From CAZMSD01 sp964568855 (GTDB lineage: Bacteria; CAIWAD01): a stretch of DNA of 33,317 nucleotides. The DNA lies in contig CAZMSD010000041.1 of assembly GCA_964568855.1 (NCBI GenBank), positions 1 to 33,317 on the forward strand, read 5' to 3'. Of this stretch, positions 24,882 through 33,317 are shown one piece after another. The position numbers were made by a program, and so were the translations under genes. Position 1 is the stretch's first letter. Every line of letters starts with the position of its first letter. The notes under the pieces were generated by a model that saw only the letters and a list, made by a program, of their open reading frames with translations, searched no databases and had not been told where the DNA came from.

Positions 24882-25628
24882 ATGGCCCTGCGTGAAGAAT
24901 TCCGCAGCCAGGGAAACTGGCTTTTCCGCCGCCGCAGCTTCCTGCCGCTCTGCCTGCTGCCTCTGCTGCTGCCGGCCCTCACGGATTCGGCGAGGATGGA
25001 GAGGCTGGCGGGTACAGGGGCGATGGAGCTCTTCCGGCTGGCCTGCCTGGCGATCACGCTGGCCGGGCTGCTGGTGCGCGCCCGGGCCATCGGCTGCGCG
25101 GCCAGCTCGACTTCCGGACGCAACCGCGCGGGGCAGGTGGCTGAGAGTCTGAACAGCACCGGGATGTACTCGCTCATCAGACACCCGCTCTACTTCGGCA
25201 ACTTCCTGATGATGATGGGCGTGCTGTGTTCCCTGGGAGTCTGGTGGCTGGCGCTGATCGCCGCCCTGGCCTTCACCCTGTATTACGAACGGATCATGTT
25301 CGCCGAGGAGGCCTTCCTGCGCGAGAAATTCAGCCGGACCTACCAGGACTGGGCCGATGCCACGCCGGCCTTCCTGCCCGGGCTGCGCAACCACAGGCCT
25401 GCCGACCTGCCTTTCTCCCTGCGCCGGGTCCTGCGCAAGGAACCGCCCGCCTGGCTGGGCGCGGTCACGGTCTTCACCTGCCTGGCCTATCTCAGGGGTT
25501 TCACCGTGGAGGGGCGATTCGAGTATGAAGCCCTCTGGACGCCGATTTTCCTGCTGGCAGTCTTCCTATTCGTGGTGCTGCTGATTCTGAGATCGAAGAC
25601 GAGGATTCTGCATCGGGGAGGGCGATGA
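24882..25628 (+). CDS. Isoprenylcysteine carboxyl methyltransferase-family membrane protein
   Basis: The protein has 248 residues from ATG 24882, with AGGAG 8 nt upstream. It has about five hydrophobic segments (near 22-35, 48-65, 105-140, 190-205 and 220-240). The family signature lies in the middle: GMYSLIRHPLYFGNFLMM (about 94-111), followed by YYERIMFAEEAFLREKF, the RHPxY and late E-rich motifs of ICMT/PEMT-like methyltransferases that bind S-adenosylmethionine at the membrane face. The bacterial substrates of this family are mostly unknown, with lipids or small hydrophobic molecules likely. The gene stands alone. About 285 bases of A+T-rich DNA separate it from the next gene. Confidence 0.82.
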   Translation: MALREEFRSQGNWLFRRRSFLPLCLLPLLLPALTDSARMERLAGTGAMELFRLACLAITLAGLLVRARAIGCAASSTSGRNRAGQVAESLNSTGMYSLIRHPLYFGNFLMMMGVLCSLGVWWLALIAALAFTLYYERIMFAEEAFLREKFSRTYQDWADATPAFLPGLRNHRPADLPFSLRRVLRKEPPAWLGAVTVFTCLAYLRGFTVEGRFEYEALWTPIFLLAVFLFVVLLILRSKTRILHRGGR

Positions 25629-25912
25629 GGGTCGAATCCAGAATCGCGGAGTCGGGAGACAATCATGATGACCGAAGCCTGTCTTTCGCTGCATCCAATC
25701 TGGCAGGGCCGCTAGACAGCTTTATTGGACGTGAGACATTTATTCTTGACCCTATAACACTGAGATACTAGTATTAAAAGGCTCTGAAGCCCGGCTATAC
25801 ACAACACCGCTAAGCAATTCATTACCAGGACGATTTCACTCTAAATGATTTGAACTGGTATTGGCATCCGCAGAGTAAAGCGGCTATAATCTCATAATTG
25901 TGCAGGCACAGC
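25629..25912 (+). promoter_or_regulatory. A+T-rich leader with strong promoter of the 1682-residue protein gene
   Basis: Near its right end TTGGCA (25861-25866), an 18-bp spacer and a perfect TATAAT (25885-25890) precede the ATG at 25913. The transcript would begin near 25897, giving a leader of only about 16 nt. A perfect 10-bp palindrome, ATACTAGTAT (25765-25774), lies about 90 bases upstream of the -35 element and could be an operator. No gene is seen here. Confidence 0.6.
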
Positions 25913-28900
25913 ATGTTGCAGCAAAGATTTGCATTATATTTTGCATCGCTTCTGGTTCTGGTGCTGGTCCACGTAACCGTGGCCGAAACCGGCTACGCGG
26001 ATAGCGATCTTTTCACCCTGGATACGACCTTTCCGGATGTTCAATTGCTTGAACCACTCCCCGGTTCTTCCCAGTCGCCGCTGCTCACATTCATCTGGGA
26101 AGAATACGAGGGAGCCACAGATTACCTGGTCCAGGTTTCCCAATCTTCTCAACTGGTGGAAGATCCACTCGAAGCTGATTACCCGGGTGAGTTCGTCAAT
26201 CCGTTGATCACCTACGAAATCAACGATGGGACCACTTGGACTTCATTGCCGGGCAACTTCTCCGCTGGCGGTACCTACTACTGGCAAGTCGCCGCGATGA
26301 TAGACGGCAGCCCTTCGAGGTTCAGCGAACTCAGGACCTTTAATATCGGGGCGGTGGGTGACTACTCGACCAACTATACGAACCTTCGCGACTGCCTGAC
26401 CATTCAATTACTGGAACTGGACGTACCGGTCAGCGAAGCGCTGGTGAGATTATCGAAGGAAGGCGTCCAGGAGCTGGCTGGCAGCACAGGCCTCGACGGT
26501 CTCGTGGAATTCTGCGATCTGACTTACGGCACCTATTCCTGGATCTGTGAGGTGGATGGAGAGATCGTAGCGCCTGGAGGACCGGTACTGGTGGATCCGG
26601 ACAACGGTCCGCCTGAAATCTTGTGGGCCGAGTGCATTCCTACCACCGTTAGCAATTCCGGAATGGACAGCGTGGAACTCCTCGTAGCGGCAACAGATCC
26701 GGAAGGGCAACTCCTGTCTGCCTGGGCCGATCTGAGTGACTTCGGACTGGGCTCGTCTCAGCCATTGTCTTACGCGGGTACGGACAGCCTGAACGCCGTT
26801 TTCACCGTACCGGATACAGCACCCGCCACGGTGTATTCGATCCGCGTGACGGTCTCGGATGACTTGACGGCGACCCAGCAAACCAACACGGACTTGACCG
26901 TAACGGGTGGTGAAGTCAGCGACCTGATCGCGGGATCATTCACCATCGAAGCGGAATCTATCACGACCGTGGGTGACAGCACTTTCGCCAACGGTAGCGT
27001 CAGCATTTTCACCCATCCGAAGGGACCGGATCCCTTGGTCAAGCTTGACGCTCAGTCGGGCGTCATCATCGCCGGTGATGAAGTTGTCAGCAGTGGAACG
27101 GTGGATCTATTCCTGGACCTGCCCTTGCTAGGGCTGACGCCGCTTTACAGAGGATCCTTCACTCTGAACATCAATACAGGAGTGTTCACCGACGCTGCAA
27201 CCAGCTATCTCATGCAGGATCTGATGGGCTTCAACCTGGATCCTCAGCAGCTGAACATCGAGCTGGATCCCGCCGGGGCAACGGTTTCCGGCCATGCGCA
27301 TGTCGAGCTGGACTATATCGACGGCGACAGCGATGGCCAACCCGAAGTGGACCTGAGCTTCACGATCGATTTGAACGACGGTTCGGTTTCAGGGAGTAGC
27401 TTCATACAAGGTCCCCTGGTTGAGCTGGGCGGCATGCAGCTTCTGGTGGATTCACTGACCTGGGAAAACGAATCGCTGAGGGCTGTCAACCCCCGTCTGA
27501 TGATACCCAGTGGATTCGGGGGAGGCGGCACGATCGGTTTCTCTGAATTGGTCCTGAGCGGCAGCGGTATCGAATCGGGAGCACTGGTTCTGGATGAAGT
27601 GGACTTCAATATCGGCGGCTTCAATCTTGAACTGGAAAATGCGGTATTCAATCCTCCATTCTTCAAGGTGGTTAACGGATGCGTGCTGTTTCCTGGAATC
27701 ACCTCCGCCTGTCTTTCCAACCTGTACTATGGGCCTGAGGGCGTCGATCTGGCCGGATCGATCGAGTTTCCACAGGAATTCTCGATCGGCAACTATGGCT
27801 TGAGTAGCGGCCGGATCGACTTCGACTACGACGAAGAAGTGCTGGCCATGTCGGCCAGTGGGGGTATCTCGGCCGGCCAGGTAGGGATCCACATCGGATT
27901 TTCCTTCAGCAGTGAATGTGAACCGTACTACATCGACTCATTCGATGTAACCGTGGATCTGGGGCCGGGGGTACCCATCGGGAGCACGGGTTTTGCTCTC
28001 ACGTCCCTGGGTGGCTCAGCTTCAGATGTGAACTGCGAAGGAACCTGGTCCCCCCTGCTGCTGGAAGCAAGCGTAGTGACGATCAGCAACTTGCCCGGCG
28101 TAAGCTCCCCGATCATGCAGATGGACGGTGATCTGGCTGTTTACTCCTCGGGGAGGCTGGTGAGTAACAGCGACCTGTACATGGTGGGCCAGCATCTCTC
28201 TTCTGCGGAGCTGGATATCGTACCTGGCGAAGCGGTTCATGCCACGGGCGACATATACATCCCCAGCTATGATTTCTGGTTCCTCAATGGAATGGCGGAT
28301 GTCAACATCGATTCCCGCCACGGCGAGACCCGGCTGTACGGAGCCTTCGATGCCCAAGTCTGCATCGGACCGGGACTTTCGGACCTGATTCCAATCGAAT
28401 ACTGCACCCAGGGTGACGCGCTGGTGACGAACCTGGGAATCGGCGCCGCCTGCGACTGGGGCGTCAACCACCCGGGCTGCGTCTTGTTCTGGAATGCTCC
28501 AGAGGATTGGTACTGCGACTGGAACATGGACCTGGAGAGCGAACTCGACCCAGGGCGCGGGATACGCCATGGTGTCAGGAAGCTCTGGATCCGGGAAGTG
28601 GCCAGCCGGGACAACCGCGTGAGAACGGAAGTGCTCGCCCAGATGGAGATGCCCGAAGGACAGGCAGAGGCCATGTTTTACCTGGGACTGTACGAGGGCG
28701 CCTGGGCCGGATTGAGTCTGATCGATCCCGACAGCGTGCAATACGACAGCACGAGCGCGATCGTGAATCCCGACCAGGACTTCTATTCCCAGGAAGATTT
28801 CCAGAAGATCGGCCTGCTTGAGCCGGAGCCGGGACTTTGGACCCTCGTGATCTCCGGCGTGGATGAAGAAGAGAGCGATCTCTACACTGCCGGGCTCTAT

Positions 28901-30961
28901 CTCTTCAACACGGCGCCCAACGGACAGTTGCTCTCGCCTGATGGCGAAAGCGGCGCATCCATCGACACCTTCACCGTGAACTGGACCTGGGAAGACCCGG
29001 ACATCACCGACGCACTGATGATGACCCTTTTACTGGACACCACTTCCACGGGCGACGGACTGATCATGCTGGGTGAAGGAATCGAGGATACTCTATTCCA
29101 GTTCGATGGACGCGCGCTCACGGAAGGGGACTACTGGATCGTCGGCTGGATCGACGATGGCAGAAACCTGCCCGTTCGCACGGTCAGCCCGGGTACCTTG
29201 AGCATCAGCGACCAGACGGCGCCTGCCGTGCCCGTTATAGAGGGTTCGATAAACGGCGACCTGGCGGTTCGGGTTCAGTGGGCCGCGGTTGCCGATCCCG
29301 ACCTCAGCGGCTACCGTTTGTATTACGGCCTTGCTGAAACATTCTCCGACACCCTGGATATCGGCGCGCTCAGCCATCACGATGCGGAAGGATTGCTCAA
29401 CGGAGAACAGTACCAGTTCAAGGTGGCGGCTTATGATTTCGATGGAAACCTGAGCCTACCCAGCGCACCTGTACTTGGACAACCCGAAGCGTTCGGTGAC
29501 AACCTGCCTCCCGATCCTCCGGATTCGCTCTGGGTCAGCGTGCAGCCTCCCGGAGGATTGTCTATCTCCTGGAGCCCGGTACCGGATGCACTGTCGTACA
29601 TGCTGTATTACGGGAATCGCGCGCAGCCGCCGTACGGCGGATCGGAAGCAGTGGAGGGTCAATCGCCAATCGACGTCGGCGGTGTCACTGCATTCTCCCT
29701 GAGCGGCCTGGAGGCTGGTGCGACCTGCTTCGTTACGGTAGCCGCGCGCGACGCCGTCGATAACATCGGCTCACTGGCGGTACCGGTGGGCATAGTGGTC
29801 TCCGACACCGTCGATGTCGACGAAGACGGCCTGTCCGACGAATGGGAGGAACACTATTTCGGATCGCTGGAGATCGTGGACTCGCCGATGGGCGACTACG
29901 ACTACGATGCGCTGAGCAACGGCGGAGAGTTGAACGCGGGCACCGATCCCACGGAGCGCGACAGCGACTTGGACAAGGTGCCCGACGGCTACGACGGTAA
30001 TCCTCTTGACGCGGGCGACCTGGACCAGGATTTCATGCCGGACGATTGGGAGGTCTACCATGCGGTCGTTGATCCGGACTTGGATCACGACCTGGACAGC
30101 CTGCTGAACCGCAATGAATTCATCTACGATTGCTTCCCGCACGATGCCGACAGCGACTCTGATCTACTGATCGACGGGAGCGAGATCCTGACCCACCAGA
30201 CGAATCCCAGGCTCGCGGATACCGACCTGGGAGGCGAGCCGGATGGAATGGAACTCCTGAACGGTCGTGATCCGTTGAGTGAAGGCGATGACCAGTCGGC
30301 TTCCCGGTTGGTGACCGTCGGGATTCCCCATGTGACACAGGCCTCGGACTCAGTCTGGGTCCAGTTCCCGCCCGAAGCGGTCCAACTGCTGGTGACTGAA
30401 AGCCCGGGAGGTTTCGCCACGCTGCGTGTCTGGGAACTGTCTCCCGTCTTGTTGAATGCGGACAGCACCTACGTTGAGCACTGGACGTTGACTTCGACGA
30501 TACCGGCAGACTCGTGGCACGCTCGGATGCGCGTGCTGGCCGACCAGACCCTGTGGCCTGATCATGTGCTGCATCCCGAGGCCTACCTGGCTCATTATCG
30601 TACGGATGTCCAGTCCTGGCGTGCAATCGATGTCGATGCTTCCGCAACGGGAGATACGATCACAGCCTCTTCGGCGCTGGAACCGTGGGGCACCTATGCC
30701 CTGACATTCGGCGGCATCCCGGATCTGCTTCCGGTCACGGATCTCGCGATCAGCGTATCTGAGGCGTCTATCGTGCTCGAATGGTCGCCGGTTCCGGGAG
30801 CGGACCGCTACAGGATCTACCGTCTCGACCAGCCCTATCAGCCCTTGGATAATGATCTGGTGATCGCCACGGTGGGCGATACGACCTACACGGACCCGGA
30901 AATCCTCGGTTCCACAGATTCCGGCTTCTACGTGGTTGTAGCCGTGCAGAGCCTGCCCTGA
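25913..30961 (+). CDS. Very large exported multidomain beta-rich protein with FN3 and Ca-binding repeats
   Basis: The protein has 1682 residues from ATG 25913; the upstream TTG at 25898 would sit at the predicted transcript start. A signal peptide (about 1-24, LLVLVLVHVTVA) is followed by an FN3-like domain (41-146), Ig-like modules (about 150-340) and a long stretch of beta strands without cysteines or a recognised family (about 345-900; repeating phrases such as GGMQLLVDSLTWEN, SGSGIESGALVLDEVDF, YGPEGVDLAGSIEF). Two FN3 domains follow (about 1097-1190 and 1196-1292). An Asp-rich segment (about 1300-1459) carries thrombospondin type 3-like calcium motifs such as DVDEDGLSDEWEE. A last FN3-like domain closes the protein. 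There is no FlgD-like tail. It is probably a surface or matrix protein; the function is not recognisable. Confidence 0.8.
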   Translation: MLQQRFALYFASLLVLVLVHVTVAETGYADSDLFTLDTTFPDVQLLEPLPGSSQSPLLTFIWEEYEGATDYLVQVSQSSQLVEDPLEADYPGEFVNPLITYEINDGTTWTSLPGNFSAGGTYYWQVAAMIDGSPSRFSELRTFNIGAVGDYSTNYTNLRDCLTIQLLELDVPVSEALVRLSKEGVQELAGSTGLDGLVEFCDLTYGTYSWICEVDGEIVAPGGPVLVDPDNGPPEILWAECIPTTVSNSGMDSVELLVAATDPEGQLLSAWADLSDFGLGSSQPLSYAGTDSLNAVFTVPDTAPATVYSIRVTVSDDLTATQQTNTDLTVTGGEVSDLIAGSFTIEAESITTVGDSTFANGSVSIFTHPKGPDPLVKLDAQSGVIIAGDEVVSSGTVDLFLDLPLLGLTPLYRGSFTLNINTGVFTDAATSYLMQDLMGFNLDPQQLNIELDPAGATVSGHAHVELDYIDGDSDGQPEVDLSFTIDLNDGSVSGSSFIQGPLVELGGMQLLVDSLTWENESLRAVNPRLMIPSGFGGGGTIGFSELVLSGSGIESGALVLDEVDFNIGGFNLELENAVFNPPFFKVVNGCVLFPGITSACLSNLYYGPEGVDLAGSIEFPQEFSIGNYGLSSGRIDFDYDEEVLAMSASGGISAGQVGIHIGFSFSSECEPYYIDSFDVTVDLGPGVPIGSTGFALTSLGGSASDVNCEGTWSPLLLEASVVTISNLPGVSSPIMQMDGDLAVYSSGRLVSNSDLYMVGQHLSSAELDIVPGEAVHATGDIYIPSYDFWFLNGMADVNIDSRHGETRLYGAFDAQVCIGPGLSDLIPIEYCTQGDALVTNLGIGAACDWGVNHPGCVLFWNAPEDWYCDWNMDLESELDPGRGIRHGVRKLWIREVASRDNRVRTEVLAQMEMPEGQAEAMFYLGLYEGAWAGLSLIDPDSVQYDSTSAIVNPDQDFYSQEDFQKIGLLEPEPGLWTLVISGVDEEESDLYTAGLYLFNTAPNGQLLSPDGESGASIDTFTVNWTWEDPDITDALMMTLLLDTTSTGDGLIMLGEGIEDTLFQFDGRALTEGDYWIVGWIDDGRNLPVRTVSPGTLSISDQTAPAVPVIEGSINGDLAVRVQWAAVADPDLSGYRLYYGLAETFSDTLDIGALSHHDAEGLLNGEQYQFKVAAYDFDGNLSLPSAPVLGQPEAFGDNLPPDPPDSLWVSVQPPGGLSISWSPVPDALSYMLYYGNRAQPPYGGSEAVEGQSPIDVGGVTAFSLSGLEAGATCFVTVAARDAVDNIGSLAVPVGIVVSDTVDVDEDGLSDEWEEHYFGSLEIVDSPMGDYDYDALSNGGELNAGTDPTERDSDLDKVPDGYDGNPLDAGDLDQDFMPDDWEVYHAVVDPDLDHDLDSLLNRNEFIYDCFPHDADSDSDLLIDGSEILTHQTNPRLADTDLGGEPDGMELLNGRDPLSEGDDQSASRLVTVGIPHVTQASDSVWVQFPPEAVQLLVTESPGGFATLRVWELSPVLLNADSTYVEHWTLTSTIPADSWHARMRVLADQTLWPDHVLHPEAYLAHYRTDVQSWRAIDVDASATGDTITASSALEPWGTYALTFGGIPDLLPVTDLAISVSEASIVLEWSPVPGADRYRIYRLDQPYQPLDNDLVIATVGDTTYTDPEILGSTDSGFYVVVAVQSLP

Positions 30962-31013
30962 TTTTCAGGCTGGACAAATCGAAACTCCGGACCAAAGTGA
31001 ACATGTGGGAAAA

Positions 31014-32063
31014 ATGGAATCGTCGTCTCTTGTCTCACGCGCTTCATTGATCCTGGGAATGGTCCTGCTCGCGGAGGCCACGCCGCCGGAGGTATCGAAC
31101 GTGATTGCCCGGCAGGAAGCCGAACCCTCCGAACTGGTACGGATTACGTACGACCTGGAGGACGCCGAACAGGACAGCCTCCAGGTCTACATGCAGGCAT
31201 CCAGTGATGGTGGAACAACCTGGAATGTGCCCGTCGCAACCGTCTACGGCGATATCGGTCCCGGAGTATCACCTGGAAGCAGAACGATCGCCTGGGATGC
31301 AGGTGAGGATTTCCCCGGCGTGGTTTCGTCAACGATGAGGGTTCGAATTCGCGCGGAGGACGAGCCGATACCCGGCGGGGGGATGGTCGCATACTATCCG
31401 TTCAACGGGAATGCCCTCGATGAAAGCTACAACGGGAACCACGGCACAGTTTATGAAGCCACCTTGACCGAAGACCGGTTCGGCATTGCCCACCGCGCTT
31501 ACCGATTCGATGGCAGCAATGACAGGATCACGACAGACAAATGGATTACGGGAATGCAGGACGACTGGACGATCTCCGCCTGGTTCCTCAAACACAGCGC
31601 GAGCGGAAATGCGCGCGTGATTCTCCTGCATCGGGCGCACAACGAGGACAAAGCCCTGTTTCTGGATTCGGACAACCGAGTGCGCTACGAGGAACATTAT
31701 GCCGCAGGATTGGCACTTCAATTCTACACCTCAGCGCTGCCGGCGGAGGTCTGGTATCACCTGGCGATGGTCTCGAACAGCGATTCTCTCAGTTACTATT
31801 TGGACGGCCAGCGCCTGGGCGCATTGGCCAAGGTTTTCGGAAGCTCAGACTGGGACCGGAATTACTACGGCACGTTCATCGGCGGGAACGGCCACGATCC
31901 GTGGTGGGCCGGCACGGTAAACGGCAACGTGGATGACGTGAGGATCTATTCCCGCTCATTATCCGCCGCCGAGATCCTGGCGTTGTATCACGAAGGTGAA
32001 CGCAGTCATCCAAGAGATACAATTGAAGTGTCCACTGATTCAGAACGGGTGGGACTGCCATGA
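31014..32063 (+). CDS. Secreted LamG-domain protein (tandem paralogue 1)
   Basis: The protein has 349 residues from ATG 31014; GTG 31005 is the alternative. A hydrophobic signal peptide (about 1-25, SLILGMVLLAEA) leads to TPPEVSNVIARQ. The first domain (25-125) has the SELVRITYDLEDAE, SSDGGTTW, GDIGPGV and IAWDAGEDFPG phrases of an FN3-like module common in FCB-type secreted proteins. The second domain (about 128-335) is a LamG/concanavalin-like jelly roll, with VAYYPFNGNALDES, WTISAWFLKH, VWYHLAMVSN, NGNVDDVRIYSRSLS and LALYHEGE. These domains bind glycans or proteins. Its last codon overlaps the next start (ATGA at 32060-32063), so the pair is translationally coupled. It has no sorting tail. 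Confidence 0.85.
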   Translation: MESSSLVSRASLILGMVLLAEATPPEVSNVIARQEAEPSELVRITYDLEDAEQDSLQVYMQASSDGGTTWNVPVATVYGDIGPGVSPGSRTIAWDAGEDFPGVVSSTMRVRIRAEDEPIPGGGMVAYYPFNGNALDESYNGNHGTVYEATLTEDRFGIAHRAYRFDGSNDRITTDKWITGMQDDWTISAWFLKHSASGNARVILLHRAHNEDKALFLDSDNRVRYEEHYAAGLALQFYTSALPAEVWYHLAMVSNSDSLSYYLDGQRLGALAKVFGSSDWDRNYYGTFIGGNGHDPWWAGTVNGNVDDVRIYSRSLSAAEILALYHEGERSHPRDTIEVSTDSERVGLP

Positions 32064-33082
32064 ATACACCAATTACGCAAACACTATTGCTGCTGATCGC
32101 CATTCCATGTTATGCCCAGAACACGGCGCCCGTCGTCTCAAACGTAAGTTCTCAGCAGCGGCCATCGCCTTCCGAACTGGTTGACGTCTTCTATGACGTG
32201 CAAGACTCGGAAAACGACACGATGAAGATTGACCTGGCCATATCAAACGATGGAGGTAGCACCTGGGATGTGCCAGTTGTCACTGTCTTCGGAGATGTCG
32301 GCGAGGGTGTTGTATCCGGAACCGACCGGCACATCGTTTGGGATGCCGGCATAGATTATCCCGGAGCCTCGCTGCCTGCCATGCGCGCCAGAGTCATCGC
32401 AGATGATCAGCGTTTTCCTGTCCTGGGGCTGGTGGCCTATTTCCCCCTTGACGGAAACGCGAACGATGCCAGTGGTAACGGGCATCATGGAAACCCGTCC
32501 GGGGGCCCGGACTTCAGCGTGCCGGATCGCTTCGGGAATCCACAGAGCGCGTGTCACTTCGACCAGGTGGACGATTACATCGTCGTCACGGATGTGGATG
32601 GCTTGGGATTCACTACCGCTGCCATGTTTTCAATCTGGATCAACACGGATTCCGATATCAACTACGCCGTCGACAGTGATGGGCCGCATGTTTTCTCAAA
32701 GGGAGCAACATACGGTGCGCTCTGGGCGGACTACGCGCTAGGTCTTAGAAGCAGTGAATCCTTCTTCGAAATGTCGCCGGTCAACAATGCCAATAACCGG
32801 TACACAATCCCCTACCTGGAAACAAATTCATGGCTGCATCTCTGCTTTGTCTACGACTCTCCAAACCTGAAGGTATACAAGAATGGCACGGTGATCGCTG
32901 ACCTGAACGTGCTGGGTCAGTTTCGCGCTTCCTCCCAACCACTGTACATGGCTCATCGCTATGACACGACTCTTCGCGGACGTTACAAAGGATTGCTGGA
33001 CGATTTCCGCCTGTACAATCGTGCGCTTCAAGTTGATGAGGTTCTTGAGTTGTATCACGAAGGTGGATGGGCGCTTGAGTGA
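32060..33082 (+). CDS. Secreted LamG-domain protein (tandem paralogue 2)
   Basis: The protein has 340 residues, with a signal peptide of about 1-19 (TLLLLIAIPCYAQ). It has the same two-domain plan as the upstream gene: an FN3-like module (20-120: VSNVSSQQRPSPSELV, SNDGGSTWDVPV, IVWDAGIDYPG), then a LamG jelly roll (about 125-335) with VAYFPLDGNANDAS, AMFSIWIN, SWLHLCFVYD, YKGLLDDFRLYNRAL and LELYHEGG. Overall similarity to paralogue 1 is clear but moderate, so the duplication is not recent. It is probably secreted with its partner as a carbohydrate- or protein-binding pair. It is followed by the long palindrome at 33087. Confidence 0.85.
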   Translation: MNTPITQTLLLLIAIPCYAQNTAPVVSNVSSQQRPSPSELVDVFYDVQDSENDTMKIDLAISNDGGSTWDVPVVTVFGDVGEGVVSGTDRHIVWDAGIDYPGASLPAMRARVIADDQRFPVLGLVAYFPLDGNANDASGNGHHGNPSGGPDFSVPDRFGNPQSACHFDQVDDYIVVTDVDGLGFTTAAMFSIWINTDSDINYAVDSDGPHVFSKGATYGALWADYALGLRSSESFFEMSPVNNANNRYTIPYLETNSWLHLCFVYDSPNLKVYKNGTVIADLNVLGQFRASSQPLYMAHRYDTTLRGRYKGLLDDFRLYNRALQVDEVLELYHEGGWALE

Positions 33083-33086
33083 GGTG

Positions 33087-33269
33087 GGCGCCTGGGATCG
33101 TTTCGGGCCGGCAGCGTTGATGGATCGCGCTGTCACGGCGAGGACAGCTTTTCGGCTGGTTCGCAGCTCATGGCTGTTCCACGAGCAAGAAGCAGGCGGT
33201 AAAATGGGCCGCCGTGACAGTTGCGAGGCGCAGCGATGCCGGTCCGAAACGCTCCCGGAGAACGGCGCC
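33087..33269. repeat. Imperfect 183-bp palindrome (long inverted repeat)
   Basis: The arms pair as GGCGCC 33087-33092 with 33264-33269, GGGA 33094-33097 with 33253-33256, CGTTTCGG 33099-33106 with 33244-33251, CCGGCA 33108-33113 with 33237-33242, TCGC 33125-33128 with 33223-33226, and CTGTCACGGCG 33130-33140 with 33210-33220 (11 bp perfect). The spacing is nearly symmetric and several mismatches are G-T wobbles. The central 60 or so bases do not pair well. It begins just 4 bases after the LamG stop. It could be two inverted copies of a 70-bp repeat, a MITE-like element or a structured RNA. Confidence 0.6.
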
Positions 33270-33317
33270 ATTGTTTGTGATTTCTCTCCGCACGCGAAAG
33301 GCCCGCCGGAGCGGACC
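33270..33317. other. Window end, nothing assignable
   Basis: These 48 bases at the right edge hold no recognisable gene or signal. Confidence 0.4.

Noticed and set aside
33087..33269. Integron attC site
   Set aside because: The ends lack RYYYAAC and GTTRRRY core sites and no integron integrase or cassette gene is nearby.
32828..33271. Minus-strand frame of 147 codons across the palindrome
   Set aside because: Half of it is antisense to the LamG gene, it has no ribosome-binding site, and it matches no known protein pattern.
1..33317. CRISPR array, tRNA or rRNA genes
   Set aside because: No regularly spaced repeats, cloverleaf-like sequences or conserved rRNA segments were seen on either strand.

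Overview
The window is G+C-rich over most of its length and codes densely for bacterial genes. It resembles an uncultured member of the FCB-type lineages (the Eisenbacteria/Krumholzibacteriota style). The grounds are several large secreted proteins that end in a FlgD-like Ig domain carrying an NPFNP motif and a terminal basic-x-x-LLL-R/K tail, together with LVIVD beta-propeller repeats, LamG proteins and a secreted subtilase. This placement is an inference from protein style. No rRNA, tRNA, CRISPR array or recognisable insertion sequence is visible.

Left region (about 0.65-11.2 kb, minus strand): one co-directional, tightly spaced cluster. In transcription order it holds a response regulator with two Lrp/AsnC-type RAM domains (REC-RAM-RAM), a NuoE/HydC-like [2Fe-2S] protein, a NuoF/HydB-like FMN/Fe-S protein, a 1231-residue fusion of a NuoG-type ferredoxin, a GltD/SfrB-like FAD/NAD(P)H module and a NuoG/SfrA-like molybdopterin-fold domain, a cysteine-rich PAS-GAF-PAS histidine kinase, and an NtrC-like regulator with a degenerate GAFTGA loop and Walker B motif. 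No hydrogenase subunit and no membrane complex I subunit is present. The best reading is a soluble, probably electron-bifurcating or transhydrogenase-like NAD(H)/NADP(H)/ferredoxin oxidoreductase encoded together with its own redox signalling genes. This is the most interesting system in the window. Just left of it lies the C-terminal remnant of a beta-helix surface protein.

Middle region (11.5-25.6 kb): a secreted subtilase (minus), then on the plus strand a protein-L-isoaspartate methyltransferase with an apparent signal peptide and a membrane-embedded spermidine-synthase-like protein. These are followed by two tandem paralogous secreted proteins (minus), a secreted LVIVD-repeat protein (plus), a small secreted two-module protein (minus) and an isoprenylcysteine-methyltransferase-family membrane protein (plus). 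A chain of small stem-loops lies between the last two, which are divergent.

Right region (25.6-33.3 kb): an A+T-richer leader with a clear sigma-70-like promoter precedes a 1682-residue exported multidomain protein. Two overlapping paralogous LamG proteins follow, and then an imperfect palindrome of about 180 bp. A heptamer, GTGWYAC, recurs 34 times by eye, mostly in the first 21 kb, and often where it forces unusual codons.
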